From Stenocarpella maydis (Eukaryota > Ascomycota > Sordariomycetes > Diaporthales > Diaporthaceae): a stretch of DNA of 64,000 nucleotides. A program made the translations under genes and the position numbers. Positions within the stretch are counted from its first letter, which is position 1. Every line of letters starts with the position of its first letter. The notes beneath the pieces are model-generated. The model was not told where the DNA came from and searched no databases. It saw only the letters and a list, made by a program, of their open reading frames with translations. The DNA is taken from positions 439,044 through 503,043 of the forward strand of contig NQMI01000021.1 in assembly GCA_002270565.1 (NCBI GenBank), written 5' to 3'. Shown piece after piece: positions 10,177 to 21,994 of the stretch.

Positions 10177-10999
10177 AACAAAGTAGCAGTGCAGCTGCTC
10201 GCCACCGCGAGAGTCATTATCCATGAAAAAACATACGACTCCAGCCAGTGATCAAGTCTTCGGTTCGGCCGTGTGTCACCGTTCCAGTCTCAATCCTCAC
10301 TTTGCCGTGCAAACATCTGGTCCGGCCTCGGCCATGAGAAGCTGTCAGCAATGCCCCCGTCTCAAGTCTGGAGGGAAAGACCCGGCTGAGTGCACATCAC
10401 CGGTGGGTGCTCACGCGATATCCATAGGGTATCACACAAATACAGCACTTCTCTTCCCTGGTCTGGAGTACCAGTCTTCAGTCCTCCCATGTAACGTAGG
10501 CTATGTCCATGATTATATCATTTGTAGTAGTCGTAGTCGCTCACGAAGCCCAGCCTTGCCTCGCATCCCGTCACTGTTCTGGTTCGATTCATGGTCTATT
10601 CATGTCTCTGTCCACACTCCGTAACCGATTCTCTGCTGCCACCTGTAGAAGGAAAGAAGAGGGAAAATACTTCTAGGCTCCTGGCCGACAGTGGGCGCCT
10701 CGTTGTGATCGTAATGCCCACCATAATTCCGCTCACCGTCCCTTCTCCCCCAATCATTCTGCATGTGTTACAGTTCGAGAAGCCTTCTCCCCCAGCTTCT
10801 TTCCGCGCCAGACTCGTACTCCCAAACCATCAGTATGTGAATGTTCTATGATGTAATTTCCAGTGGAGAGTGGCGTGGCCGCAATGTTTGGTGCCGCGAG
10901 CACTCAGTGTGGTGTTTCCAAACACCAAGGCAATGCCCCCCCCCCCCCAGCCGCCGCGCCTTTCCCTCATCTGTCAATCTTCCGGGTAGCCTTAGCCGC
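10177..10999. other. Intergenic, no gene seen
   Basis: Contains the ubc12 3' flank. A run of about 11 C lies near 10938-10949. Short ORFs here have no family resemblance. Confidence 0.55.
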
Positions 11000-11557
11000 T
11001 CACTTCAGCACCCGGTCGAAGTTGACACCCTTGATGGAGCCGCCGGCCATGCTGGAACGGACGTTACGCTTGAAGCCCTCGCGGTTGTTGCGCAGGTCCT
11101 CGGCGGCCTCCTTGTTGAGGGGGTCGCTGGCATTGGGCTCGAGGAACAGGAACTGCAGGCCCACGATGACGGCGTTGAGGTTGAGCACGGGCTTCCAGTC
11201 CTCGCGCAGGATGTTGAGGCACACCTTGCCCTCGAGGTCGATGTTTGGGTGGTAGATCGTCTGGGTGCAGCGCACCTTGGGCGGCTCGTGCGGGAAGTTC
11301 TGGTTGATGTCGAAGTCGAAGGTGAAGCGCCCGCCCCGGTACATGCCCTCGTCCGGCTCGATCGTCAGCACGAACCGCAGGATATTGTCCGGGTCCGGGA
11401 ACTCGGTCCGCATCGTCGTACCCAACGACAGCTCCGACAGATCCTTTTGCACCCGCAGCTGCGCGGCTGTCACCTTCTTCTTCTTCCCCCCCGCCGCCGC
11501 GCCCTCTGCCGCGTCGGCCTTCTGCTGCTCCTTCTTGATCGACCATATCTTCAACAT
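11000..11557 (-). CDS. ubc12: NEDD8-conjugating E2 enzyme Ubc12
   Basis: A single-exon 185-residue protein. The first residues MLKIWSIKKEQQK match the N-terminal extension that distinguishes Ubc12 from other E2s and docks the NEDD8 E1; a Lys-rich linker (GGKKKKVTAAQLR) follows. The UBC fold covers about 30-178. It has the HPN motif (YHPNIDLEGKVCLNIL, residues 102-117) with the active-site cysteine at 113, then REDWKPVLNLNAVI and the conserved EPNASDPLNKEAA loop. Its role is to transfer NEDD8/Rub1 to cullins, activating SCF-type ubiquitin ligases in cytosol and nucleus. The leader upstream (11558 on) is pyrimidine-rich on the coding strand. No truncation or odd residue is seen. Confidence 0.96.
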   Translation of the reverse strand: MLKIWSIKKEQQKADAAEGAAAGGKKKKVTAAQLRVQKDLSELSLGTTMRTEFPDPDNILRFVLTIEPDEGMYRGGRFTFDFDINQNFPHEPPKVRCTQTIYHPNIDLEGKVCLNILREDWKPVLNLNAVIVGLQFLFLEPNASDPLNKEAAEDLRNNREGFKRNVRSSMAGGSIKGVNFDRVLK

Positions 11558-12550
11558 CTTGCCCGCCTATGTTGGGTGGCCGCCCCAGGTCTCTTATGCG
11601 GTGTTTCTGAGATTCTTGGATGGAGTTGATGGAGTGTTAGGGTGCGAGTGTCGCGTGCGAGAGGGGTGGGGAATCGCGAGAGGGTCACTGCACTGGTATT
11701 GATGACGTGCCCCTGGAAGAGGTTGAGCGGTTCGAGTGGTGCCTGGGATGGAGACGTCAAGCCAGGTGGATGATAAAAGGGTTCGAGAGTATGTAAATTA
11801 CGAAGTAGTCGAATAACAAGCCCAATGTCTGGAGACTCGAGTCTGGGGTGTTTGCTATTCAGGGTGACGGGTTGGGTGTTGGTTGGTGCCTGAGGGAGTC
11901 GGAGGCGAGTGTGTCTGTGCCTGTCTCGGGCTTACAGAGCCTCGAACGGGGGTTCACAGATAAGATAAACCCGTCCAAACCCTACATAGTACACCCCAAA
12001 ACATCACCTCCAAAAGCAACTGCCCGAATAAAACGAACTGGGAGATTAGGGGTAAAATAAAGAAAGTTGGAGGATTAAGAACATGAACAACATTGGTTTC
12101 AAGATTATGCATTTTGGGCTATGAAAAATTCCCAGTCCCGCCTGTAGAGAACAAAGTAAAAACTCTCGTAGAACGCCGTCGTCAATATGCTCCTGCTTTT
12201 CTCGCCACCAATGTAATAGTATCCATGTCCACCACAGCCTGCAAAGAGGCAGTCTCAGATGCTCCAGATGATCCCCGAGCCTCCATCCCACCCCTTTGCT
12301 CTAATCCGCTGAACCACAGGATAGGCCGCTATGCAGTATGCATAGCTGAAAGAAATCAAAGGTCCCCCCTTACAGGGCCCAGTGGCCAGCCCGCAATGCC
12401 ATGTGTTCGCCGGGGGGTTGCTGTCTTTACTATAAAAAACAGTTTACCCTTTAATCCAGCCTGACTGAGAAGCAGATTTCGTTTCTCATCGTGTAAATGC
12501 ATCGATGCCGCACCAGATGACCTGGAAGTCCTACAGTACAGGACGTGCGC
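11558..12550. other. Spacer between chitin synthase 3' end and ubc12 promoter
   Basis: Holds the ubc12 leader and promoter (11558 to about 11950) and the chitin synthase 3' UTR. No additional gene or RNA gene is recognised. Confidence 0.6.
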
Positions 12551-15500
12551 TTACCGTCTGGCGAAGCAGCACATGATACCCGTCTTACCCAGGAACCAGC
12601 AGAAACCAATGAAACGAATAATGGACAGGAACGCAGTAGCGTACAGAAGGACCTTGAAGAACCAAGCGGTACGTGCGGTTGAGTTTGTCTGTAATTACCG
12701 GTTAGTGTTACGTGTTCAAGAACAGACAGGTCAGCGAGGATATGTAGGTGGTAACTTACGCCAATACCCAGGCCGTTGAAGTTGTCCGAGGTGATGACGA
12801 CTGCCAAGAGACAGTTGGAGAACAGCCAAGAAGCGACCAGACCCGTTCGGAAAGATTTGTAGCCATCCTCGAGGTCGGGCTTCTCGTCCTCGGGCTCCTC
12901 CTTAAAAGGTGCAAGCGCACGCCTGACCGTCTGCTCGAACTGGCTGTCAATATCCTCCTGTGGCTTCTCGATTTCCTCAATGGCTGGGCCGTCACCCTTG
13001 TCGTCCTTGACAATGTTGGCAGACGGGAGCGCCTCGGTCTTGTCGGACCCCTTGGTACCCCAAGAAACATCGTGCCAGTTGTTGAATGCGTAGACCATGA
13101 GAATGTTGATGTAGGTCGACATGAGCAGCAGGTAGTAAGGGTACGAGTGGAACATGTGCCACGGGTCCAGGTACATGAACGAGGCCAGATAATACATGCC
13201 GTAGATGGTGAACAGAGCGAGCAGCAGCACACCTCCGGTGGACTCGCCGCCGAACAAGCTCTTGAGGAAGTCGCCGGTGTTGTCCGTGTCAAGGCCAAGA
13301 CCACCGTGGAAGGCACGGTAGACCAGGTAGCCAGAGTCGAAGAGGATGTAAAGCTGTATGAGGGCGAAGACGCAGAATGAGGCAATGTAAGTGTACTTGG
13401 AACCCTTGGGTCTGTTACCCAGGGCCAGAATGAACTGCAGGATGACGAAGCCGAGGTACAGATACTTCAGGACGGCGTTGAAGTAAGGAGTGACGGTATT
13501 GCCGAAAGGCCAGCCGACAGCATCGGAGAGTGCGTTCGCCTGACCCTGGGGGTTGCCCACCAGGTCCATGATGACCGAGGTGGTAAGCCAGTAGGACGAC
13601 AGAGAGAACCAGGAGAAGACCAGGTTGGCCAAGTTGTAGAGAGCCTGGACGTGGAAGAAGAACATGCGGATGATGTTGTGGCCGGACTTGTACATACGGC
13701 CAAAGTGCATGGACGAGTACAAACTAGCGGCAAACGAACCGTTGAGCCATCGTCGACGCTGGGAGATGAACTCGGGAGCACCTTCGGGAACATCAGTCTC
13801 ACCCTTGGCCGCCTTGATGTAGCTCAAGTGCCACTTCTGGCCGGCCTTGGCGACCAGCTCGAAACAGAGGATACGATCCTCGGCCAAGAACATGTTCTTC
13901 TTGAAAATGTTCATGCCGTCGATGCCCTTCTTACCCAGAAGTTTGGAGAGCGTGTGGTCACCGTGGAAGTACTGCTCCAGGGGACGGCCCATGATGGCTC
14001 GGAACCGGTAGGCCGAGAAGGCACCGGGCAACACACTAACGTAGCCGAAGGCACTCTCCAGGGGCTTATCCAGAATGTTGGAGATCTTGTACTCGAAGTT
14101 CTGGACGGCAACGAGCGGGTTCAAAAGTTTCCTGCCGTTTTTGCCAAGCATAGCATGAATCTCACCACAAGCACCACCGAGATCCTTGTCGTTGTAGAAA
14201 CCCTCCCACAGGGCGAGGAGCGACCGGGGGCTGGGCTTGGTACCGGCGTCGAGCAGGATGCAGACCTCGGGGTTCAGGATGCGGCCGAAGCCGTTGAACA
14301 ACCAACGATGAGAGTTGATCTTCTTGCTGTTCTGGGCCTTGACGCAGAAAATCATCTGCACAGGGGGCAGGGTCTGAGGGCTGTCGTCGAGAGGCCGGAT
14401 GAGCTGCTGGTTAGGGGTGACCGACAGCTGTGTGGTGTACTCGAAAATGTGGGCGACGGTGGGCTCGCCATTGACGTCCTTCTTGATGACACCGTCCTGG
14501 AATACACCAATTGTGGCCAGGACATCCAGGGCGTTCTTGTCCGTCTTTCCGATACCGTCAAAGACCATGCAGACGACAATCTTCTGCCAGGCGGGGCCAC
14601 CCTTGTTCCAGAAGGTGGACTTCTTGAGGTTGACAATGTCGCGGATGTTCTGCATGACACCGTGCAGTGTTCTGGCGAGGAGGACCTTGTCCTCGTTGTA
14701 GTATGTGATGGCGATACAGAGCTCAGTGTGGCGGTTGTACATGCGAGGCCGCAAGTCGTAGCCGTTCTTGAGGGTGAAGTCGTTGGGGTCGCATGTCGCG
14801 GCTGTGTAGCGCATCTTGGTGAACTCCTCGTTGCCGCCCTCGACGTCGCGGTACTTGGGCTGGATGGCGTTCTTGATAGCACTTGGGACGGGGTAGTCGA
14901 TACTCAGGACGGAGCCCTGGACCAGCTTGACCCTTCTGGTCTTTGACCGGCCCAGGCCGCCTCCAGTAGGCACCTGTTGGCGGTTGAGCCAGCTGTCCTC
15001 GTCGCCCCCGGTGGAAGGGGCGCGGCCGGGGTCTCCAGTTGGGAACTCGGAGTTGTAGCCAGCGGCACCGCCGTACTCGTTGCTGTAGCCACCGGTGCCG
15101 GCGCCGGGCACGGTGGTGGGGGCATTGGGGGCATAAGACTCGGTCAAGCTGTAGGCGGAGACGGGGCGGGCAGGAGGGGTTGCGGTGCCCCCAAGACGAT
15201 CTTGCTCGTACATGGTCGAGCCTTGGCTCAGAAGAGAGCGCTGAGCGTCGTCTTCGTGCTCGTTCTCAGGGGGCAGGTGGTACTGCGGCGCGAAAGGAGC
15301 GTTAGAGGACCGTGGTTACAGTTGCTCAGGATCATCAGGGACCAAAAGTGGGGTCGAGGAGGAGTAGCAGGAGAGGCAGGATGGGAGTCTGGTCAAAGGA
15401 CCAGAGGCACGGCACGGCAGGGCAGGTCGGGTCAAGTTAAGGCAAGGATCGCGGTGGGAATCGGGGTGAAGCAGCAGCAGATGTAGTGATGAACAAACAG

Positions 15501-15617
15501 GGGGGGGGGAGGAGTGGCAGTTAGGAAAGGAGCTTTGTGACGAACGCCTGCTGGGTTTTGGCTGAGGTCCTGCATGCCATGGCTATTGTAGCCATCGTTA
15601 TGGCCGTTGTACGCCAT
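12551..15617 (-). CDS. Chitin synthase, class III-like
   Basis: Family 2 glycosyltransferase polymerising UDP-GlcNAc into chitin at the plasma membrane. Exons: 15617-15546 (24 codons, [20 protein letters not shown] onward), 15282-12760 and 12688-12551, giving 910 residues, the usual class III length. A disordered Gly/Pro-rich N-terminus precedes the catalytic block: [19 protein letters not shown] (about 368), LPGAFSAYR (about 442), AEDRIL (about 491-496) and QRRRW (532-536). Seven or so membrane helices follow, with [18 protein letters not shown] between them and the tail [14 protein letters not shown]. The [15 protein letters not shown] wording and the MAYNG start favour class III (chsB/chs-1 type) over class I/II. 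Intron 1 (15283-15545, 263 bp) uses an unusual GTTCGT donor, the least certain boundary; intron 2 (12689-12759) is canonical. Confidence 0.93.
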
Positions 15618-16400
15618 ATTGGGCAACCGTGTGTCCAGGAGCTGGCTAGGTCGACGGCCGTTTCGATTATTTTAAGCGGGTCGAGTGACTGGACCGCTCC
15701 ACGCTTTGTGTCCGGTAGAGGTCCAATGGGGTCCGGACGAGAGTGAATTGGCTGGGGTTGGCTGGGGTTGGCAGCCTTGGGATTGCTGGTGATGATGATT
15801 GTAATAAGGCGGAAAAGGGGGAACCGGCGATACTTGGGATGGGATGGGGACGGTCGAGCAGTCGCGTGCAATGCAATGCAGTGCGGAACGGGTGACGGGC
15901 GACGGGCGACGGAGACAAAGGAGCTCCTGTCCTTGCTTGTGCCTGCTGCCGGACTGGGAAGTCTAAAAAGGAGGCACCCGCTTCTCCACGCCAAGGGGAT
16001 GGATGGATGGCGAGGCAAGGTTGGTGGATGGTTGGTGTGCCGACCCGGGCAAGCGAATGGCAGGCGATCCAGAGAACAAGCACAATAGCTGTGATGTGCA
16101 GAAACCAAAAATGGTTTTTGAGGTGAGAAGCGAAGTGAAATATCTTATTGCTCTGCCGGTCAGGAAGCACCCGAGAGGAAGAGGAAGGAAAAAGAGGAAA
16201 AAGGGTCCCCTTCTGGTCCCGATCCTGGCTGGGGCTGGTCCGAGAGAGGCCAACAACTACTCGCGTGTCTGTGCCCTGGGTGTGTGTATGGGTGTGCCTG
16301 TGCGTGTGATGTGGTCTGCCTGGCTTAGCAAAAAGGGGAGCAGTGCGAAGAAGAAAATAAAAAATTAAAAATTAAAAGGAGGTTCCGCATAAAAGCGACC
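15618..16400 (-). promoter_or_regulatory. Leader and promoter side of chitin synthase
   Basis: Purine-rich on the plus strand, so pyrimidine-rich in the direction of chitin synthase transcription, as in other leaders of this window. It contains short direct repeats such as GGCTGGGGTTGGCTGGGGTTGG near 15749 and GGGTGACGGGCGACGGGCGACGG near 15891. No TATA box was identified with confidence. Confidence 0.4.
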
Positions 16401-18722
16401 ACTAGGAGAGCATCGGGACGACATAACTGTGGCTTAGGACTGGGGCAGGTTCGGCCCAGGAAATACCCAAGGGGTCTGTCCATATTGCTGTGCTGTCGGT
16501 TCTCAACACCATCCGTCCATTCATCGATCCCTCCTCCATTCGTCCAATCCTGTCTGGCATAAACTCTGTTGGCCTTAGTACCACCCGTTCTGTGCCACCC
16601 ACCACCAACCAGCCCCCCTCCACCGGTGCTGGCGAGACATCATAGGCCACACCGTCCCATCACTTGCCCGTCCCAAGTATGTGGGAGGCCACATCTGGCT
16701 TGGGGCATGATGAATTCCAAGCAGGGGCACCCTCCTTCAAGCTGCCTACCATGACGGCAGTGACGGCTGGGCAGGCTACGAGACGAGGCCGGACACGACA
16801 GCGACGTCACTGCCTCCCAGCCTGTAACCTCAAACGCCCGACCCCTGGTCCCTACTATACATGTTGTAGTCTATTATGTATTAGCTATAGCTATGTGTGC
16901 AGTCGTGCAGGCACAAGCCTCGATGTTTGCCCAGGGAGCACTGGAGAAATTGAGGATGTTGATGTGAGATTGCAGATTTCACGGAGCTTGTTAACGGCAT
17001 ATACTCCTTCTGTCTATCACATCAACAATAACAGATCGAACTAGGAGCGGCCCAGATGCCGGCACCTGGCCTAGGACAGTTCTCTCCTGGCCTTGTCCCN
17101 CCCCACCCCCCCCCCCGGAGACGTTACCACCTGCGCGGTCCGAGGAACTCCAAAGTTCGTTTGGGTGAAGAAGTCGAGCGTTCGAAGAAACATAAAAGAT
17201 ACACATCATCACCATCCGGTGGAGAAAAATGCAGGGAAATGGTGTCAAGTACTTCCCCACAGCTTCTGTCTTGCCAATCTTCCATTCTGGAACAGCTCCA
17301 TAGCTTCTGAGATCTTCACTCACGGGGGGAAAAAGAAGCAAAATCAAGGGCCCCGACAATCCGTCTGTGTCTGTCCCTTCCGGTATCAGGCCGTCAAACT
17401 GTCTAGACTATATGGACTGTCATGTTGTCTACGCATCTATGTCGGTATGTAGATTGCCTGTGTACATAAATAAGTTTGTCCCTCCGGACCCCTCAGACCC
17501 TCCAAGCCCCCATGGGCCCCCTATTCCGTGCTGATCGCAACTTGAGACCCTGGGGATGGCCGCTGCCATCTGCCAATCTCGTTCGAGGAGCACGCGGTGC
17601 CTCCCGGGATCATATTCCAGACTGTGCCCGGTTTTCCGCACAAACCTTGGCCACGCAGCCACACCAGATAGTGAAGACCCCCCCTTCTGAAACAAGCCGC
17701 CCACTTTGGCAGCTCGCCCACACCGCTCTGCTGGACGCAGCCCCCCCTCCCGCCCCCTTCTACGTGCCGAGCTAAGCTGGTCTCCACCGGCACGCAGCCA
17801 GCAGGTGTTCAGCGGCCAGGGACAACGTGGACAGCGGCTATCAACCGCGACGAGACACGGGCATAAGAGGGCAGAGACACCAACCTCGTGGGCCGCCGTT
17901 GAGCAGCGATCAACATGACACCTTTGCCGCCCTCTCGCTAGCCTGAGGCGACGCAATTCGTCCACACTACACTACACTACACTACTCCTCCCCGCCCGAC
18001 GGGGGAGCGGCCGGCCCACATGCCTGCAGGCCCAGTTCCCAATTTTGCTTGAATTGGCCATCTCTGGACTATTTGGCCGCTGAAATCTACAGGTGAGAGA
18101 GGCGACATTTGGAGCCAAAAATAGAAGCATGCGCCTCCCAGAGGGCCAGGGAAGGTCTTTGGGGTGGCTCGTGTCGACGGTCGCCAGCTTCCGCCCTATA
18201 CCCTATCCGGCATGTTCAATCAGGCTGTACCTCGCTGCTTCGCCAGGCCATGACAGGTGAGCGGCATCGTGTCTGCGTGTCTGGATTTTCTGGGTTTTTC
18301 TCGATCCCTTGATATTTCCCGCGGCGTCTCAGGGACTTCGTGGCCAATGTCCACCCACCCGTCTGCAGCATATCCCTGCCAGACAGAATCACAGAAATCC
18401 AGTCGGCAAGACAGACGGACGGAGAGGGAGTAGAGCCAAAGCAACTTTGTCTCAGGGAACATCTGCCAGCCGGACTACTCGTGCATGCGTGGAAAATGGC
18501 TCACCTCAGCGCATTCACCGCGAGGGATCTCGCAGAGCATGTTGGCGATCCAGCGCGACTTCTGCGACAGCCACTGCTGGGAAAGCCTCTCTCCTGACAC
18601 GTCTGCCCGGCGCTGGTCCCGGCCTGAACTCAGATCCTCTTGCCTGCAACTGGTGCTAATTTTGCGGGCCGGCCTTGGAGGGGCCGATATAAGCCACAAA
18701 ACCAGTGGGAAGGAGGCGTTCC

Positions 18723-18755
<33 letters not shown>

Positions 18756-20960
18756 TGCAACAGACGAGACCAACGACATCCTGCAGACGCCCACGACTAC
18801 TACGCCTTTGCCCGGCCCCGATTTTCTGCGCGGGCGTAGGAACGGGGGGTGGGCGTCCCGCGCCGGGGCAGACCGCCGGCCGGCCCTCCATCCCGAGGAA
18901 TGTTTGTGTTTCGCAGCCGGGTCTCTGACGGGGTTGATGTACCTCGCCTAGTAACCACCATGTGGCTGCGAAGGGCTAGGTCCTCGTGCGAGTGCCATGT
19001 GTTCTACTTCTCGCTACCTCCAGGCCTGCGACGCCCTCGCCGTACCTGGAAACCTCCGCTACACAGGTGCTGAGAAGGCCGGAATGGGTCTCGTCAGATC
19101 AGGGCCAGGAGGCTCGCCGCAGAACCGCTATTCGACGAGTATCCCGAGATGCCAGGCCCGAACGAGAACTTAAGGCCTATTAGCTACAACCTGTCCAGGT
19201 ATCACCTTTGCGCTGGTACTACTAGTAGTTGTTTAGATAGAGGGCCAGTAAGGGTTTCCACGCGTAGTAAGTACGGAAGAGGCATGCCATACGTGGTGGA
19301 AGCCACGAGATCGAGTGGGCTTCGAGACGTTTGACATGGAGACGCCTCTCAGCCACGTAGGATGGGCCAGTTCAATGGGTCTCCAACCGCAGCTGCTAAC
19401 AAGTCCCAAATCCATCAAGGGAGTCGTCCCCATTGGGACTTTGCATGAAGTCATTCCAGACACAAATCCATCGACGGCCATGGTCAAGTTGCCCAGCCTG
19501 TCGGCAGCAAACTCTAAAAATGCCACAATTGGGGTGCTGACCGAGATGCCAGCCCCCTCCCTTGGCGCCTTTGTCCTCCCACGCCCACGCCCGCGGGAGC
19601 CCAGTGGTGGAACATCGCGGGGGTAGCACAAAGGCAACGCCCTCGCCTACGGCAACGCCTTTCAAGATTTCCCCGGATGGAAAAACACAGGACCTGGACC
19701 GCCCGGGCTGATCGCCGCTGCAGTGTGCACGTACACACGCGCACACGCAAATGAGCCTGTGATGCCTCCGGAGCATGCAGGGCCGGCCGTTCATCCAAAC
19801 AAAGGGCGGGCACCTGAGCTGCTGGGCAGGCCCCCCCCCACCTGCGGGCCTGTGAGCGATCGGAAGCAAGGCATGAGAGGTGACTCGTCATTGAGGATCG
19901 AGGCTGCGGCCGGCACCTCTGCGCCCCCAGGCTTTCTGGTGGCCAATGTACAGTGTACCAAGCACATCCGGCGTTCCGCATGAATTTATACAGTGCCCAG
20001 AGCGTCTTGGTCCCATGCCAGCGGGCAGTTTTCTCGTCAACGTGCCGCAGTGATGATGAGGTTTACCCATAGTACAATGGTAAACTAAATAGCAGCCGAG
20101 ATAATAAGATCCCGGGCCGTTCTGTCAAATCTCCCCACGGCCAGAGCAGAGTGTGAGACCAAGGCAAAAAGGGTTCTGACCCTCGCGCTCTCAGTCAGCA
20201 CAGAGAGCCTGCAGAAGGGTGAAATTGCAGGGGTTGGCATCATCCCGGGAACCAAGAAGACGGAGAGGTGTGGCTAACCTGAAGTGAACAAGGTCCGTCC
20301 ACAAGCCGGGCACGACAGGAGGGGAAGGAAGTGCGAAATAGATTGAAAAGGGCTTGGGGATCCGCGGTTGCACGCACCTTGGACGTCGGTACACTACTGC
20401 CATGGCAGCATGGCGGTCGATCCATCTCTGCCCCGTCCGTCGTGCCATCCAAAGCTAGCAGCCATGAGAACAGATAGAGAACCATCGAGGACCGGCAGGG
20501 CCAAGGCGCTCTCGCCTGCTGAGCAGTGAGCAACTCTGGGCGGAGCAGAGTTCCAGATGAGTGCGAATGGTTCACGATCTCACCAACCAGAGGCGGCAGA
20601 CCAGGAAGGGCTGGTCCCAGGGGACCCGCTCTGCTGGGGCCAAGGAGTCGTGCCTGAAGCAGGCTTTCAAGGTTTTGCCGGCTCGAGCTACACTAGATTG
20701 ATTGGGGTACGCGTACAGCAAATACACACTACTCGGTACATCCTGACCTCTGCACTATCAGAATCATGTGGTGGTGCAGTGCTGGGCCGTTAGCGGCCAC
20801 CCGTTGTTAACCAGGGAGGAGGAAGGATGAGCAGGGGCCAGGGCCTAGACTCGAGCATTCTTTGGCGCCTGGCTTGTCGATTGTCTCTGTGCGGCGGCGG
20901 CAGAGGTACAAGCCAAGATTGAACACGGCCCCGTGATATAGCCTGGCCTCGTCGCCTATA
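16401..20960. other. Long gene-free spacer with microsatellites and one unresolved base
   Basis: No coding family is recognised in any of the six frames. It contains one ambiguous base at 17100 inside a C run, a CACTA repeat near 17965-17985 and (CA)n at about 18724-18754. Several ORFs of 100-180 codons (for example 17429-17965 minus and 19396-19869 minus) have biased, unnatural composition and overlap each other on both strands. A long non-coding RNA cannot be excluded from sequence. Confidence 0.5.
18724..18754. repeat. (CA)n microsatellite
   Basis: About 15 AC units in the long spacer between chitin synthase and OPY2. Confidence 0.9.
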
Positions 20961-21994
20961 TCGTACTCCGTATGGTGCGTGTACATAGTAGACCCAATCT
21001 ACCTACATCGGATGTTGCTCTGGGCTGGCTTGTCGCACCCACATCCACACCTGCCCTGTTGATCTGGCCAATCCACTCATCCGCCCTCGCTCGCACCACC
21101 CAAAGGCCCCAGCCTGCCCAGCCATTCCACTCCCTTCAGATTCCACCCACTCTGTCACTCACTCACTCGCTCATTCACCCGCCCGCAATCTATATTCCCG
21201 AACATCCAGTCTCATATCATAATCTCGCGCCCGTACCTGCCCATGACCTGACCTGACCCGACCCGACCTTGACCTCTCCCAAACTGGAGATCTCGCTCGT
21301 CTCGACCTGTTGCCCCCCAACTCAAACCTCCTTGACCTGCCACCGCACCGTTCCCTTCCTCCCGCGACAACGACGACCCCAACGCAACGCAGCAGAACGG
21401 CCAGTCCCAGCTGCACATGGGTTTCCTCTCGGGATAGGCTGACTTGACTGTCTCGACTCCTCTGACCATCGCCGTCGCCATCTATCGTTCTCTTCGCCTT
21501 CCCAGGAGCTAGTCCTCCTAGTCGCTCGCTTTTTACCCTCGCTTTCTCAGCCCGCTCGTTTCTGGTTTTCTCCGCCCTTGAAACAAACTCCCCTTTTCCC
21601 CAACGACCCCTTTCACGAACGATTCCGACGACGACACACAAAGACGCCTTGCACTCGCTCGAGTTCCAACACGTTCCTTTTTGCCACTCATCACTCTGTT
21701 CCTCGAGAGTCACAATTCTCGCAGGATACCAAAGGACAGTACCGCACCGTGCAGGAGCGCGTGTGAGCATCCTATTTAAAGAATAAGCAGCCTCGCCAAG
21801 CCCCAGCTGAAGGGGCGCCGTCCGTCTGGCCCCCGTGGTCAAACCTGTCTGATCCTCGACCCGGATCTGCGCTTGCCTTGCTCACCTACTTGTCGATCTT
21901 CTCACGAGTCGAGCCCAATTGAATCTACCATCTCGAACATCCCCTCAGTGCCTAGCTGTTGAGCCCATCCCCCAGTCCCGCGTCGTACGTCACG
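20961..21994 (+). promoter_or_regulatory. Pyrimidine-rich leader and promoter of OPY2
   Basis: From about 21040 the plus strand becomes strongly C/T-rich with CCCACC, CTCACTCACTC and similar tracts, continuing to the OPY2 start at 21995. Filamentous fungal leaders often look like this, which implies a long 5' UTR of several hundred bases. No TATA box is obvious. Confidence 0.4.

Noticed and set aside
13651..14946. 431-codon plus-strand ORF
   Set aside because: Antisense to the chitin synthase exon and driven by its codon bias.
17429..17965. 178-codon minus-strand ORF
   Set aside because: Biased Gly/Arg/Trp composition, overlapped by other ORFs on both strands, with no recognisable domain.
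20060..20130. Possible tRNA (CATAGTACAATGGTAAA then GATCCCGGG)
   Set aside because: Stems do not close; probably chance.
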